NCBI GenBank assembly: GCA_017433725.1
Contig: JAFRGQ010000038.1
Coordinates: 1-64,000, forward strand
Direction: 5' to 3'
Origin: Lachnospiraceae bacterium
GTDB lineage: Bacteria > Bacillota > Clostridia > Lachnospirales > Lachnospiraceae
Length of the DNA stretch: 64,000 nucleotides
A program made the translations under genes and the position numbers. Below, in pieces: positions 35,918-44,887 of this stretch (the stretch's first letter is position 1; the number at the start of each line of letters is the position of its first letter). The notes under the pieces were generated by a model. That model worked only from the letters and a program-made list of their open reading frames with translations, was not told the DNA's origin and ran no database searches.

Positions 35918-37534
35918 TCAATCCATATCGCGGATGATCTTTCTTGTGCGAAGGATGGATGTCGGGCTCATGGACAGCTCGTCGATACCCATCTTTACGA
36001 ATACCTCTGTGAGTTCCGGATCAGCACCGAGCTCGCCGCAGATACCAACCCATGTGTTGTGTCTGTGGCCTGCATCGATTGTCATCTGGATAGCCTTGAG
36101 GACTGCCGGATGATGTGCATCGAAGAATCTCTCAAGATGCTGATTCTGACGGTCGATAGCGCATGTGTACTGTGTCAGGTCGTTTGTTCCGATTGAGAAG
36201 AAATCTACGAGCTCTGCCAGTTCGTCAGCGATAAGAACAGCAGCCGGTGTCTCGATCATGATACCGACGGAGATGTCCTTCTTGTACGGTACATCGTGAG
36301 CATCAAGCTCTGCCTTAGCCTGATTGAGCATCTTGAGGCAGGTCTCGACTTCCCACTTGGAGATGATCATCGGGAACATGATAGCGATATTGCCGTATGC
36401 AGATGCACGAAGGAGTGCGCGAAGCTGTGTCATGAATACTTCTTCACGAGTCAGGCAGATACGGATTGCACGGAAGCCGAGTGCCGGGTTCTCTTCTTTA
36501 TCAAGCTTGAAGTAATCGATCTGCTTGTCAGCACCGATATCCAGTGTACGGATGATGAGCTGCTTGCCTGCCAGAAGCTCCGCAACCTGCTTGTAAGCCT
36601 GGAACTGCTTCTCCTCTGACGGATAGTCAGTATCGGACAGATACAGGAACTCGGAACGGAAGAGGCCTACGCCTTCGCCGTCGTTCTCAAGAACATAGCC
36701 TACATCGCCTACGCCGCCGATGTTGCCATACAGATGTACATGTCTGCCGGACTTTGTAACAGTCTCTTTGCCCTTCATCTCATCGAGAAGTCTTCTCTTC
36801 TCCTCTTCCTTCTCCTGAAGTACCTGATATTTAGCCAGTGTATCTTCATCCGGATCGATGATGACTTTGCCCTTCATACCGTCAACGATAGCGAGCTTTC
36901 CGTCAACGTCCTTCGGGATATCTACCTGAACGAGTGCCGGGATGTTCATTGTACGTGCAAGAATAGCTGTATGGGAGTTCGTGGAACCTGCTCTTGTTAC
37001 GAATGCAAGAACCATATCCTTGTCCAGCTGTACTGTCTCTGACGGAGCAAGATCATCAGCTACAAGGATGATCGGCTCTGTGAAGTTGTTGGCATCAGCG
37101 CCGCCGCCCATAAGGTCAGCAACGAGACGGGAAGAAATATCCTTAACGTCAGCTGCACGGCCTCTCATATACTCATCTTCCATGGATGCGAACATATCTG
37201 CAAAGTTGTCACCGGTCGTTGCGACAGCGTACTCTGCGTTGACCTTCTGCTCCTTGATGATTTCTTCGATGGACTCGTTGTAGTCATCATCATCAAGCAT
37301 CATCTGATGTACTTCAAAGATTTCAGCGTGTGCTTCGCCTACATCTTTCAGAGCCTTCTGATACAGCGCCTTAAGTTCTGAGAGAGCCTGCTCCTTAGCT
37401 GCATGCAGACGCTCGAGCTCGGATGCTATATCATCGATGTGCTCTCTGCGAATAGCTCCATCCGCCTTGACCATCTCAGCAATCTTGCCGATAGCGATTC
37501 CCTGATAAGCTGCTTTGCCAGTGAAATTTTCCAT
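35918..37534 (-). CDS. ptsI: Phosphoenolpyruvate-protein phosphotransferase (PTS enzyme I)
   Basis: Enzyme I starts the sugar phosphotransferase chain by taking phosphate from PEP. The 538 residues include the active-site His in RAGSTNSHTAILAR (about 185-198), GVGLFRSEFLY and the C-terminal PEP-binding barrel (GIMIETPAAVLIAD, FFSIGTNDLTQY, GICGELGAD with the catalytic Cys). AAGGAG precedes the ATG. No ptsH or sugar-specific EII gene is adjacent. Confidence 0.96.
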   Translation of the reverse strand: MENFTGKAAYQGIAIGKIAEMVKADGAIRREHIDDIASELERLHAAKEQALSELKALYQKALKDVGEAHAEIFEVHQMMLDDDDYNESIEEIIKEQKVNAEYAVATTGDNFADMFASMEDEYMRGRAADVKDISSRLVADLMGGGADANNFTEPIILVADDLAPSETVQLDKDMVLAFVTRAGSTNSHTAILARTMNIPALVQVDIPKDVDGKLAIVDGMKGKVIIDPDEDTLAKYQVLQEKEEEKRRLLDEMKGKETVTKSGRHVHLYGNIGGVGDVGYVLENDGEGVGLFRSEFLYLSDTDYPSEEKQFQAYKQVAELLAGKQLIIRTLDIGADKQIDYFKLDKEENPALGFRAIRICLTREEVFMTQLRALLRASAYGNIAIMFPMIISKWEVETCLKMLNQAKAELDAHDVPYKKDISVGIMIETPAAVLIADELAELVDFFSIGTNDLTQYTCAIDRQNQHLERFFDAHHPAVLKAIQMTIDAGHRHNTWVGICGELGADPELTEVFVKMGIDELSMSPTSILRTRKIIRDMD

Positions 37535-37564
37535 CTTTATGCTCCTTTTTCTCCTATAAATATT

Positions 37565-37586
37565 TGTCCGAAATGTTATTCGGACA
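37565..37586 (-). promoter_or_regulatory. Leader hairpin ahead of ptsI
   Basis: TGTCCGAA (37565-37572) and TTCGGACA (37579-37586) form a perfect 8 bp stem with a 6 nt loop, ending 30 nt before the ptsI ATG. There is no T run; it may shape or protect the mRNA 5' end. Confidence 0.5.
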
Positions 37587-37652
37587 TCAAGTACTAACTC
37601 CTTTGTTTATTATAATTCATGGCGGCATTAAAAGAAAGTGAAATTTGTTATA

Positions 37653-37681
37653 TTTATACCATTTTCTGCTTTTTTGTTCAA
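37653..37681 (-). promoter_or_regulatory. ptsI promoter
   Basis: On the minus strand, TTGAAC (37676-37681) and TATAAA (37653-37658) are 17 bp apart. The DNA from 37690 to 37860 is AT-rich and I see nothing else in it that I can support. Confidence 0.65.
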
Positions 37682-37866
37682 TTTTTTATCGTCATTTTAT
37701 CTATACATTTGACTGAACAACTCGCTTATTATCGTTAATATGACGAATTCGCATTGTGCATGAAGCAATATTTGTTTTTTTCCGGTCAGCAATGATAAAA
37801 ATTGACCGCTCTATATGGCGGATATTTTATGCAATTGATTACCATATATAGTAGTGACACAGGAAA

Positions 37867-37913
37867 GCCGCACGGACAGGAAACGTTCATGACAAGTTTC
37901 CGTACCGTGCGGC
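37867..37913 (-). terminator. Long hairpin after glmS
   Basis: GCCGCACGG (37867-37875)/CCGTGCGGC (37905-37913) plus an inner GGAAAC (37879-37884)/GTTTCC (37896-37901) make a strong stem 45 bp after the glmS stop. Only a short T stretch (CTTTCC) follows on the minus strand, so it is a probable but imperfect terminator. Confidence 0.6.
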
Positions 37914-37958
37914 ACTGGTATCCGCTATTCAGTTTTTGAAGAACGTTCGAATATGCTG

Positions 37959-39800
37959 TTACTCGACCGTTACACTCTTTGCAAGGTTCCTCGGCTTATC
38001 GACATCAAGACCCTTCGCACAGCTCACATAGTAACCCATGAGCTGGAGCGGGATGACTGCAAGCGTCGGTGTAAAATGCTCATCCGTTCGCGGAATATAG
38101 ACCGTGAAATCCGCTGTATCCTCAATATTGTAATTGCCGTATGATGTAAGACCCATGAGATAAGCTCCGCGGCTCTTGCACTCGACCATATTGGAAACCG
38201 TCTTCTCATAGAGAACCGGCTGCGTCAACACGCCGACGAGCAAGGTTCCGTCCTCAATCAGTGAAATAGTTCCATGCTTCAGTTCACCTGCTGCATAAGC
38301 CTCCGAATGAATGTAGCTGATTTCCTTCATTTTCAGGCTGCCTTCCAGGGAGATCGCATAATCTATGCCGCGGCCGATAAAGAAGATATCATGAGCATTT
38401 GCGAACTTTGAAGCGAACCACTGGATCCTCTCCTTGTCGTCGAGAAGTCTCTGTATCTTTGCAGGCAATGTCTGAAGCTCTTTGATCATCTCACCGGCTT
38501 TATCATCCGATACAAGCCCTTTGACCTGTCCGAACTTGATAGCCAGGATGTAGCTCATAATAAGCTGCGTGGAGTAGGCCTTTGTCGTAGCGACCGCAAT
38601 TTCCGGTCCCGCCATCGTGTAGCACACATAGTCGGACTCGCGAGCGATGGAGGAACCGACCACATTGACGATACTCATCGTTTTGACTCCCAGATTCTTC
38701 GCTTCGCGAAGTGCTGCAAGTGAGTCGGCTGTCTCGCCTGACTGGCTTATGACGACCACAAGAGTATTTGGGCTCAGAATCGGTTTTCTGTAGCGGAATT
38801 CGCTGGCTAACTCGACACGGACAGGAACACGCACGAGATCCTCGAGAATATACTGGGCTGCAACGCCTACGTGATAGGCGGATCCGCATGCCACGATATT
38901 GATATCGGTTATCGCAGCGATTTCCTCATCCGTAATGCCGGACACGCTCAGATCAACTTTCCCGTCGGCTCCGATGTAGGCGTTGATCGTATCCTGTACA
39001 GCCTTCGGCTGCTCATGGATCTCTTTCATCATGAAATGCTCAAATCCGCCTTTCTCGGCAGCTTCAGCATCCCACTCGATCTCATGGAGCTCTTTTTCAA
39101 CTACATCACCGTCAAGATTGTAGAATGTCGCACCGTCTGCAGTGAGTCGCGCCATCTCGAGGTTGCCGATATAGTAGACCTGTCTCGTATAATTCAGGAT
39201 AGCCGGTATATCCGAAGCGATGAACATTTCGCCGTCTCCGGATCCGATGATCATCGGGCTGTCTTTTCTCGCCACATAGATCTCACCAGGATATTCCTTG
39301 AACATAACTGCCAGTGCATAAGAACCGCGAACACGCACCATGGTCTTGGCAATAGCGTCAATCGGACCCATCTTATATTTATGATAGTAATAATCCACTA
39401 CCTTAACCGCTACTTCAGTATCCGTCGCAGAATAGAACTTATATCCCTTGCGGATCATTTTATCGCGAAGTTCTTTATAATTCTCGATAATACCATTATG
39501 GACAGCGACAACATTCATGTCGTCTGTGACATGCGGATGCGCATTGCTCTCGGACGGCTCGCCGTGCGTTGCCCAGCGCGTATGACCGATTCCGCAATTT
39601 CCCGGCACAGCCTTACCTGCATCCGTCTTCTCGGACAACACCCGAAGTCTGCCCTTCGCTTTCACGACAGACGGTACCTTATCAGCATCTCTTACTGCCA
39701 GGCCGGCAGAGTCATAACCTCTGTATTCCAGTTTCGAAAGGCCGTCCAAAAGGACCGGGGCAGCCTGACGAGGTCCGACATAACCAACAATTCCACACAT
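37959..39800 (-). CDS. glmS: Glutamine-fructose-6-phosphate aminotransferase (isomerizing)
   Basis: GlmS makes glucosamine-6-phosphate, the entry to UDP-GlcNAc for wall and polysaccharide. The 613 residues show the N-terminal nucleophile MCGIVGYVG (Cys2 after Met removal), the glutaminase motifs LEYRGYDSAGLAV and GIGHTRWATHGEPS, two SIS domains (VVISQSGETADSLAAL) and the end KSVTVE. It lies 64 bp after the CpsD-like gene with GGAGG before the ATG. The gap is too short for a glmS ribozyme and I see none. Confidence 0.97.
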   Translation of the reverse strand: MCGIVGYVGPRQAAPVLLDGLSKLEYRGYDSAGLAVRDADKVPSVVKAKGRLRVLSEKTDAGKAVPGNCGIGHTRWATHGEPSESNAHPHVTDDMNVVAVHNGIIENYKELRDKMIRKGYKFYSATDTEVAVKVVDYYYHKYKMGPIDAIAKTMVRVRGSYALAVMFKEYPGEIYVARKDSPMIIGSGDGEMFIASDIPAILNYTRQVYYIGNLEMARLTADGATFYNLDGDVVEKELHEIEWDAEAAEKGGFEHFMMKEIHEQPKAVQDTINAYIGADGKVDLSVSGITDEEIAAITDINIVACGSAYHVGVAAQYILEDLVRVPVRVELASEFRYRKPILSPNTLVVVISQSGETADSLAALREAKNLGVKTMSIVNVVGSSIARESDYVCYTMAGPEIAVATTKAYSTQLIMSYILAIKFGQVKGLVSDDKAGEMIKELQTLPAKIQRLLDDKERIQWFASKFANAHDIFFIGRGIDYAISLEGSLKMKEISYIHSEAYAAGELKHGTISLIEDGTLLVGVLTQPVLYEKTVSNMVECKSRGAYLMGLTSYGNYNIEDTADFTVYIPRTDEHFTPTLAVIPLQLMGYYVSCAKGLDVDKPRNLAKSVTVE

Positions 39801-39864
39801 ATAGCTCCTCCTGACTCGGTTCTCTCAGGTATATACCGTCTTGAAAGTCACCGAAAACTGCTGT

Positions 39865-40554
39865 CTACTTGTTCCCTAAGGTTTTTCTGTAATACCTGCC
39901 GAACACACTGTTGCCTGCCGGTACGTCTACCAGAATACATCCGAGATCCGGCACTCCTATTTTTGCAAATGCCGCAGCGGCTTTTCTCACCGCTCGCCCT
40001 TCCGCCTTTTCCCATACAACAAGCGGTATTACGGCGTCCACACAGGTCGATATGATTTCCGCATCTCTGAATCGATCTGCCGGTGAGCAGTCAATAAAAA
40101 TATAATCAAAATACCGTGTCCCGAGATTAACCAGCTCCAGCAGCCTGTCACCGGAAAGCAGTTCGGTCGGATCACTGTCCGCTTTTCCGGAAAATACCGC
40201 AAAAAGAGCTGACTCGCTGGTCATACACAAGATATTGTCTATCGTTTTCGATCCGGACAGATATTCTCCCAGCCCGCATATCGTTTCCTGTCCGGTCATC
40301 TCAGGTTTCAGGATTTCCGCCAGCTTATCTCTTCTCATATCGGTATCGATAATCAGGACCTTCTTTCCAGATTCAGCCATATGCCGCGCAGCCTGTACAG
40401 TTAATGCGGACTTCTCAACGCCCCGTCCTATTCCCGGGAATAAAATGACGCGGGCATTTTCTCTGTTCATGAGTATTTTGTTGCACAGCTCCTCAACAGA
40501 TTTTTTCCTGAGAGGACCGGCCGAAGAATTCGGCCGGATAACTATCTTTTCCAT
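39865..40554 (-). CDS. CpsD-like bacterial tyrosine kinase homologue with altered P-loop
   Basis: BY-kinases of the CpsD/YwqD type phosphorylate themselves and control exopolysaccharide chain length with a CpsC partner. The 229 residues have the Walker A' motif KKVLIIDTDMRR (about 67-78) and Walker B FDYIFIDCSPA (about 147-157). The P-loop reads FPGIGRGVEKSALT instead of PGxGKST, so the invariant Gly before Lys is Glu. The tail has only two Tyr (RYYRKTLGNK) rather than a Tyr cluster. It begins 6 bp after the Wzz-like gene. Confidence 0.82.
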   Translation of the reverse strand: MEKIVIRPNSSAGPLRKKSVEELCNKILMNRENARVILFPGIGRGVEKSALTVQAARHMAESGKKVLIIDTDMRRDKLAEILKPEMTGQETICGLGEYLSGSKTIDNILCMTSESALFAVFSGKADSDPTELLSGDRLLELVNLGTRYFDYIFIDCSPADRFRDAEIISTCVDAVIPLVVWEKAEGRAVRKAAAAFAKIGVPDLGCILVDVPAGNSVFGRYYRKTLGNK

Positions 40555-40560
40555 ACTTTA

Positions 40561-41226
40561 TCACTCCTCACTGGGCACTACCGAAAAAACTTCGAGTCCG
40601 CCAGATCTGATATCGCCCGGCAAAAGAATCCTGTCATCACGGAACGCCTTAAATAAGCACACGATCACGGAGAGAATAAATCCAGCCAACGCACCCCAGG
40701 CCGCGAGTTTCGTCGGGGATACCGTTACTGTTTTTCCGCCGGTAAATCCATAAGAGAGAACTCTTGCAGTGCCGATTCCCATTTCACCGGAAACGTAGGA
40801 AACAGTGGCATCCGCAACTGCGTCAACCAATTCCTTAGCAGTCTTAGAGCTTTTATCCTTTACCGTGATTTCTACGACGTGCGTCCCCTCCGGATATTCG
40901 ACCTGAATTTTGTCCGCCATCTCCCGATACGTATCGGAGAGAGTCTTATCTGATATAACTTTGGAGAGTACTTCCTGGCTCTTGACTGCGTAAGCGCAAT
41001 CCCCGGCAAGACTTGTTTCAAGCTGTCCTGCACTAAGTTCTGACGTATTTCCGCTAAGAGTACAAATAACCGCCGTTGAGGTGAACTGTGGCGGCATAGC
41101 GAATTTTCCATATGTAAAAAACGCGGAAGCGCAAAGAACAGTTGCGAGCAAAATAGCTGACCAGTTCTCTGCAACTCTCATAAATATACCAAGCGCGTCA
41201 TGCGCGCCTAACTTACCTTGTATCAT
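40561..41226 (-). CDS. Chain-length regulator (Wzz/CpsC family)
   Basis: The 221-residue protein has two membrane helices flanking an extracellular domain (about 22-45 and 175-200), the PPQFTSTAVI motif after helix 1 and a Pro/Gly-rich stretch before helix 2 (VTVSPTKLAAWG), as in Wzz/CpsC. It normally activates the CpsD kinase encoded next to it. AAAGAGGG lies before the ATG. It follows CpsB by 85 bp. Confidence 0.86.
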   Translation of the reverse strand: MIQGKLGAHDALGIFMRVAENWSAILLATVLCASAFFTYGKFAMPPQFTSTAVICTLSGNTSELSAGQLETSLAGDCAYAVKSQEVLSKVISDKTLSDTYREMADKIQVEYPEGTHVVEITVKDKSSKTAKELVDAVADATVSYVSGEMGIGTARVLSYGFTGGKTVTVSPTKLAAWGALAGFILSVIVCLFKAFRDDRILLPGDIRSGGLEVFSVVPSEE

Positions 41227-41311
41227 AAACCCTCTTTCTTCACGAACCTAAGACAACCATGCATGAGATCAGATTCACAGAACAAAAGGAGTCTGCCCAT
41301 ATAAATCTGTC

Positions 41312-42043
41312 TTACGGCCGTTCATAAGCCGCACTCACGATTTCTGCAGGATTATGAATGAAAATCCTGTCTGCTTCACTCTTTCCGATTTTTCGGGCGA
41401 CACGCGCATAGGCTTTTCCTATGTGACAGGCACGATCAGATATATTATGTGCATCGCTTCCGATAAAATCGATCATTCCCTCCTTGAGGAGTTTTCCTGT
41501 GAACCGTTTAAAGCCCCAGCCGTCCTTTCCGATCAGGGCATCCGCATTCACCTGTATATATGCTCCCATATCTCTTAGCTCTTCGACCAGATCAATATCC
41601 TTTGCAAGTGCAGGATATCTTTCTACGTGAGCAAGTATTGGCTGATACCCTCTTGACAAGAGCGCGTATGTCCTCTCCTTGATATAGGATCTGCTATGAG
41701 CTGATGAGAACTCCAGAAGTACATACCTGGTCCCTATCATCCTGAACAGCGGATCGGAAGCGATGATCTGTTCCATATCCATGTTGGAGTGAAACTCACA
41801 CCCGATGTAGAGTCTCATATTCGGAAACACGGACTTTGCTTCTTCGCGCACAGTAAGAAAACGCTGCAATACGGTATCCCGATCCGTTTCGAACATTTCT
41901 CTTCTGAAATGCGGAGTCATGATAACATCGGTAACTCCGTTGTCTTTTTCTTCTTTGAGGATTGCAAGAGACATTCTCATATCCCCGGCGCCATCATCCA
42001 CTCCCGGGACAATATGACAGTGCATATCAAATAATCCCTGCAT
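41312..42043 (-). CDS. PHP-family tyrosine-protein phosphatase (CpsB/YwqE)
   Basis: CpsB removes phosphate from CpsD and so resets polysaccharide synthesis. The 243 residues keep the metal-binding PHP motifs: DMHCHIVPGVDDGAGD (about 6-21), MTPHF, GCEFH, LAHVERY and GSDAHNISDRA. GGAAGGAG precedes the ATG. It lies 18 bp after the TPR-protein gene, tying that protein to the polysaccharide regulators. Confidence 0.93.
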   Translation of the reverse strand: MQGLFDMHCHIVPGVDDGAGDMRMSLAILKEEKDNGVTDVIMTPHFRREMFETDRDTVLQRFLTVREEAKSVFPNMRLYIGCEFHSNMDMEQIIASDPLFRMIGTRYVLLEFSSAHSRSYIKERTYALLSRGYQPILAHVERYPALAKDIDLVEELRDMGAYIQVNADALIGKDGWGFKRFTGKLLKEGMIDFIGSDAHNISDRACHIGKAYARVARKIGKSEADRIFIHNPAEIVSAAYERP

Positions 42044-42061
42044 TTTCGTCTCCTTCCGACT

Positions 42062-43057
42062 TCAGTTGACACCCATCCACTGCAGTTCAAGGCATGCATT
42101 TGCAGCAAACACTCCCTGCGGTACCTGCTTAGCGAACTCTTCTATCGTAAGGGCAGGACTATAATCCTGCTGATATTCCGAAGAATCGACAGGCCCTGTA
42201 TAGCGGATCACGCGTCCTTCCCACAAGTACATGAGATGAACTTCGGTTTTCGCATCGTCGGACAGATATATAAACGCCGGTTCGACACTCCCGTCTTCTT
42301 TCAGTCTGTAATAATATTGTGCATTAAGCGTGTGTTCAAAGTCATTCAGATGGTCTGCATAGGTCCCCGCCGGCGCCATAATGCACGCGATATGGTTATC
42401 GGCATTGTCATAGTATATTGTCAGCGGACCACTTGTCGCCACCGTACTTGATTCCGACGAAGCCTGAAATGTGTTGTAGACATCCGCTACGGCAAGAATC
42501 ATTTCGGTCTGGGACGGAAATGTGGACGGGTCACCTGCATAAGATGCCGCATTCATTGCCTCCTGATTGAAGACGACCTCATTTTCCTGACCCGGGATTT
42601 CTGCCGGAATAGCACCGTTCTCGTCACCTGAGTCTGTATTCTTTCCTGCCTGAGTGTCGGAAGTCTCTCCGTCCGCCTCGTTTACATCCTGAGCAGACTC
42701 CGTCTCGCCCGCTTTATCGAGCGCATTCATCTCCGACAGCTTCTGCTCCACGGCACCTGCCATGTTCGCGTTCAGTTCTTCCGCTCTGATATAATCAAGC
42801 CGCGCTTTCTGCGTCTCTCCCATACCGGCATAGGCATCGCCCCTGGCAAAAAAAGCAGACGCATTCTTACTGTCAATATCCAGAGCGCGCGTGAAGACAT
42901 CCGCCGCTTTCTCATATTCCTGCTCAAGCAACAGATCATTTCCCTGCTTTATGAGCCTTTTCATTCGGTTTCCGGGAAGCTGACGAATCACCAGACCGAT
43001 AACAACGATAAGAATCAAAATACTGATTACCACGATCCGGATTCTGCCCCTTTTCAT
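42062..43057 (-). CDS. Membrane-anchored TPR protein
   Basis: I place the start at 43057 (GGGGGAG upstream), giving 331 residues: a basic N-terminus, one membrane helix (about 7-27), about two TPR units (NDLLLEQEYEKAADVFTRAL and the repeat after FARGDAYAGMGETQKARLDY, about 36-100), an acidic low-complexity linker (about 115-160) and a C-terminal domain of about 165 residues that I do not recognise. It appears extracellular and may be a scaffold in the same module as the lipoproteins upstream and CpsB downstream. Confidence 0.75.
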   Translation of the reverse strand: MKRGRIRIVVISILILIVVIGLVIRQLPGNRMKRLIKQGNDLLLEQEYEKAADVFTRALDIDSKNASAFFARGDAYAGMGETQKARLDYIRAEELNANMAGAVEQKLSEMNALDKAGETESAQDVNEADGETSDTQAGKNTDSGDENGAIPAEIPGQENEVVFNQEAMNAASYAGDPSTFPSQTEMILAVADVYNTFQASSESSTVATSGPLTIYYDNADNHIACIMAPAGTYADHLNDFEHTLNAQYYYRLKEDGSVEPAFIYLSDDAKTEVHLMYLWEGRVIRYTGPVDSSEYQQDYSPALTIEEFAKQVPQGVFAANACLELQWMGVN

Positions 43058-43149
43058 ACGCTTCTCCCCCGATGATTCCATCGCGCCCGTATTCGGGCAC
43101 TTCATTTCCTACACGTTAGCAGACACTGACCAATTATAACATGTGTAAT

Positions 43150-44136
43150 TCAAATATGTATAGTATTCTTGAGCACCGACTTCTGCATTTCCAGAAAGTC
43201 CTTGTGCCGTTCACTGATATACCGTTCCGGTACGAGCAGCGTCTCCCCGGGTGCCGCCGAAATGACCGCACCGGCAAGGCCGTCAGTGTATCGCCCTTCG
43301 GTTCTCAGAGTTTCTTCCCATGCAGCAAGCCCCTCTGCCCGGGAAGTGTACCGCACTTCCCCTTCCGGGTTTACCCAGATGCACCGTTCACCGTTGTCAC
43401 AGGAGAAATCATTAATCTTCTCCTCTACCGGTTTGATATAGTCGAACTGAGAGGCTGCAATTCTTGAAAATGCAATAACGACCGGAAGAATTCCGCAAAA
43501 ATACACGCCTTCGGACACACCGTCAGATTGAATATCATAAATCATCAATCCTCTCATGAAGACATTACATCCTTTCGCACGGCCGTCCGAAAATGTGTGA
43601 TTGATATCGGGAAAAGAATCCCAGAAGAGATCGAAATTATCTCCTCCTCTATACCTGACAAGTTCACAAAAAGCGGTCCTGTCACTCTCGTATACTCTCT
43701 CGCAGGTAATCTCGATCCGCATATAGGATAAGGCATTTCCGGCGTTTGCATTTTTGCCGCGACTCGGTTCCCGGCAGGAAAACGTGTACTCGCTCCTTAT
43801 CTCGAACGCGGAAACTGCCGCGAAGCGCTCTCCGAAAATCCGGCACAGTTCGCGAAAATCCATAGCATCACAGAGCCATCGCAGAGCCTTTGACTGTGCG
43901 TCCTTTTCGCGTTCGTCGCCGGCGCTTCCGGATGAGGAATTCAAGATCCGGTGCGTAGTCTCGACAGTCAGAGAATGCTTTCCCCCCGTCATATCACTGA
44001 AAGAATCGTATGACTTGTAGTACGCATCGGGCAGAAGAAAATCCCGCACGCTTCGGTTCCAGATGCTCTGCCTCATGGCAAGAAGCGCCAGCTCTCTTCT
44101 GTCAGAAAAATCTTCCACAGTGTATTCTTTAAGCAT
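43150..44136 (-). CDS. Unknown soluble protein
   Basis: The 328 residues show no signal peptide, membrane helix or motif that I recognise. The composition is Arg/Glu-rich with many aromatic residues, and it contains SAAPGETLLVPERYISERH near the end. Its ATG shares a base with the stop of the upstream lipoprotein gene (TAATG), and a GGAACAG ribosome site lies in that gene, so the two are translated together. It is probably a cytosolic partner of the secreted proteins in the block. Confidence 0.7.
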   Translation of the reverse strand: MLKEYTVEDFSDRRELALLAMRQSIWNRSVRDFLLPDAYYKSYDSFSDMTGGKHSLTVETTHRILNSSSGSAGDEREKDAQSKALRWLCDAMDFRELCRIFGERFAAVSAFEIRSEYTFSCREPSRGKNANAGNALSYMRIEITCERVYESDRTAFCELVRYRGGDNFDLFWDSFPDINHTFSDGRAKGCNVFMRGLMIYDIQSDGVSEGVYFCGILPVVIAFSRIAASQFDYIKPVEEKINDFSCDNGERCIWVNPEGEVRYTSRAEGLAAWEETLRTEGRYTDGLAGAVISAAPGETLLVPERYISERHKDFLEMQKSVLKNTIHI

Positions 44137-44843
44137 TACTGTTCCGTTATAGTATATGTGCGGATACTGAATGTGATTTCATCTCCTTCATCCGCGTGAG
44201 CGTAGAGAAGGTATACAACTCCAGGGTTCCTCGTACCGTCGCTATTCTGTCTGGAATAATCCAGTACAAAAGCATCTCCGCCTCTCTTCCTTGGCGTCAG
44301 ATAGTACTTATGCGTCCCGCCGACTCCTACGAGCGGCTCTGATTCCGTACCGGCAGATATATCCTCAACATACTCATCCGTCGTTATATCAAACGAGTTT
44401 TTTTCTCCGAACTGCTCGAGTGTCCAGAAGTACCCGGTCGTCTGATTTTCCTTCAGATTTATTTCCAGTCCCTTACCGTCCCATCTGAACGATCCGTTAT
44501 CGTCAGTGTATGAGTATGTCTCATAGCACACTTCTTTCTCCGTAAACTTTCCCCCGGTAAGTTTTTCCACCCCGGCAGCCGCTTCTTCAAAATCCGAGAT
44601 AACTGCTGAAGGGACATTTTCCGTCGATATACTGTTGTCATGGCCGGACACGGATTCTGTGCTATCACTCTGTGCCTTTTCTTCGCTCTTTATGTTTTCA
44701 GGAACGCTCACATCAGAGGAGTCCTGAGATGCAGATTCCGTTCCCGAAACTTCATTTCCCGTGGTCTTTCCCTTTCCGCCTCCACATGCTGCAAATAAGA
44801 CTGATAAACCCATAATCGCAATGATGGCCAGCCTTCGTTTCAT
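44136..44843 (-). CDS. Lipoprotein with chagasin (I42)-like domain
   Basis: A lipobox (LFAAC) ends the signal peptide, a Ser/Glu-rich linker follows (about 25-75), then a beta domain with chagasin-like loops: KENQTTGYFW (compare NPTTGYxW), GVGGTHKY and the TPRKRG loop, ending YLLYAHADEGDEITFSI. Chagasin-family proteins inhibit papain-like cysteine proteases. I choose the ATG at 44843 because AGGAGG lies about 11 nt upstream; the ATG at 44852 is only 2 nt from it. Inhibitor activity is inference. Confidence 0.68.
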   Translation of the reverse strand: MKRRLAIIAIMGLSVLFAACGGGKGKTTGNEVSGTESASQDSSDVSVPENIKSEEKAQSDSTESVSGHDNSISTENVPSAVISDFEEAAAGVEKLTGGKFTEKEVCYETYSYTDDNGSFRWDGKGLEINLKENQTTGYFWTLEQFGEKNSFDITTDEYVEDISAGTESEPLVGVGGTHKYYLTPRKRGGDAFVLDYSRQNSDGTRNPGVVYLLYAHADEGDEITFSIRTYTITEQ

Positions 44844-44887
44844 TTTTCTCATCTCCTCCTATTCATATCATGCGGACCCGAAAAGAC

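Noticed and set aside
39801..39864. glmS ribozyme ahead of glmS
   Set aside because: The gap is 64 nt, too short for the known ribozyme, and its core sequence is not visible in the gap or the end of the upstream gene.
38871..40055. Long plus-strand open frame of 394 codons
   Set aside because: It runs antisense through glmS and the CpsD-like gene, has no ribosome site and gives a sequence with no recognisable domain. It is a shadow of real coding sequence.
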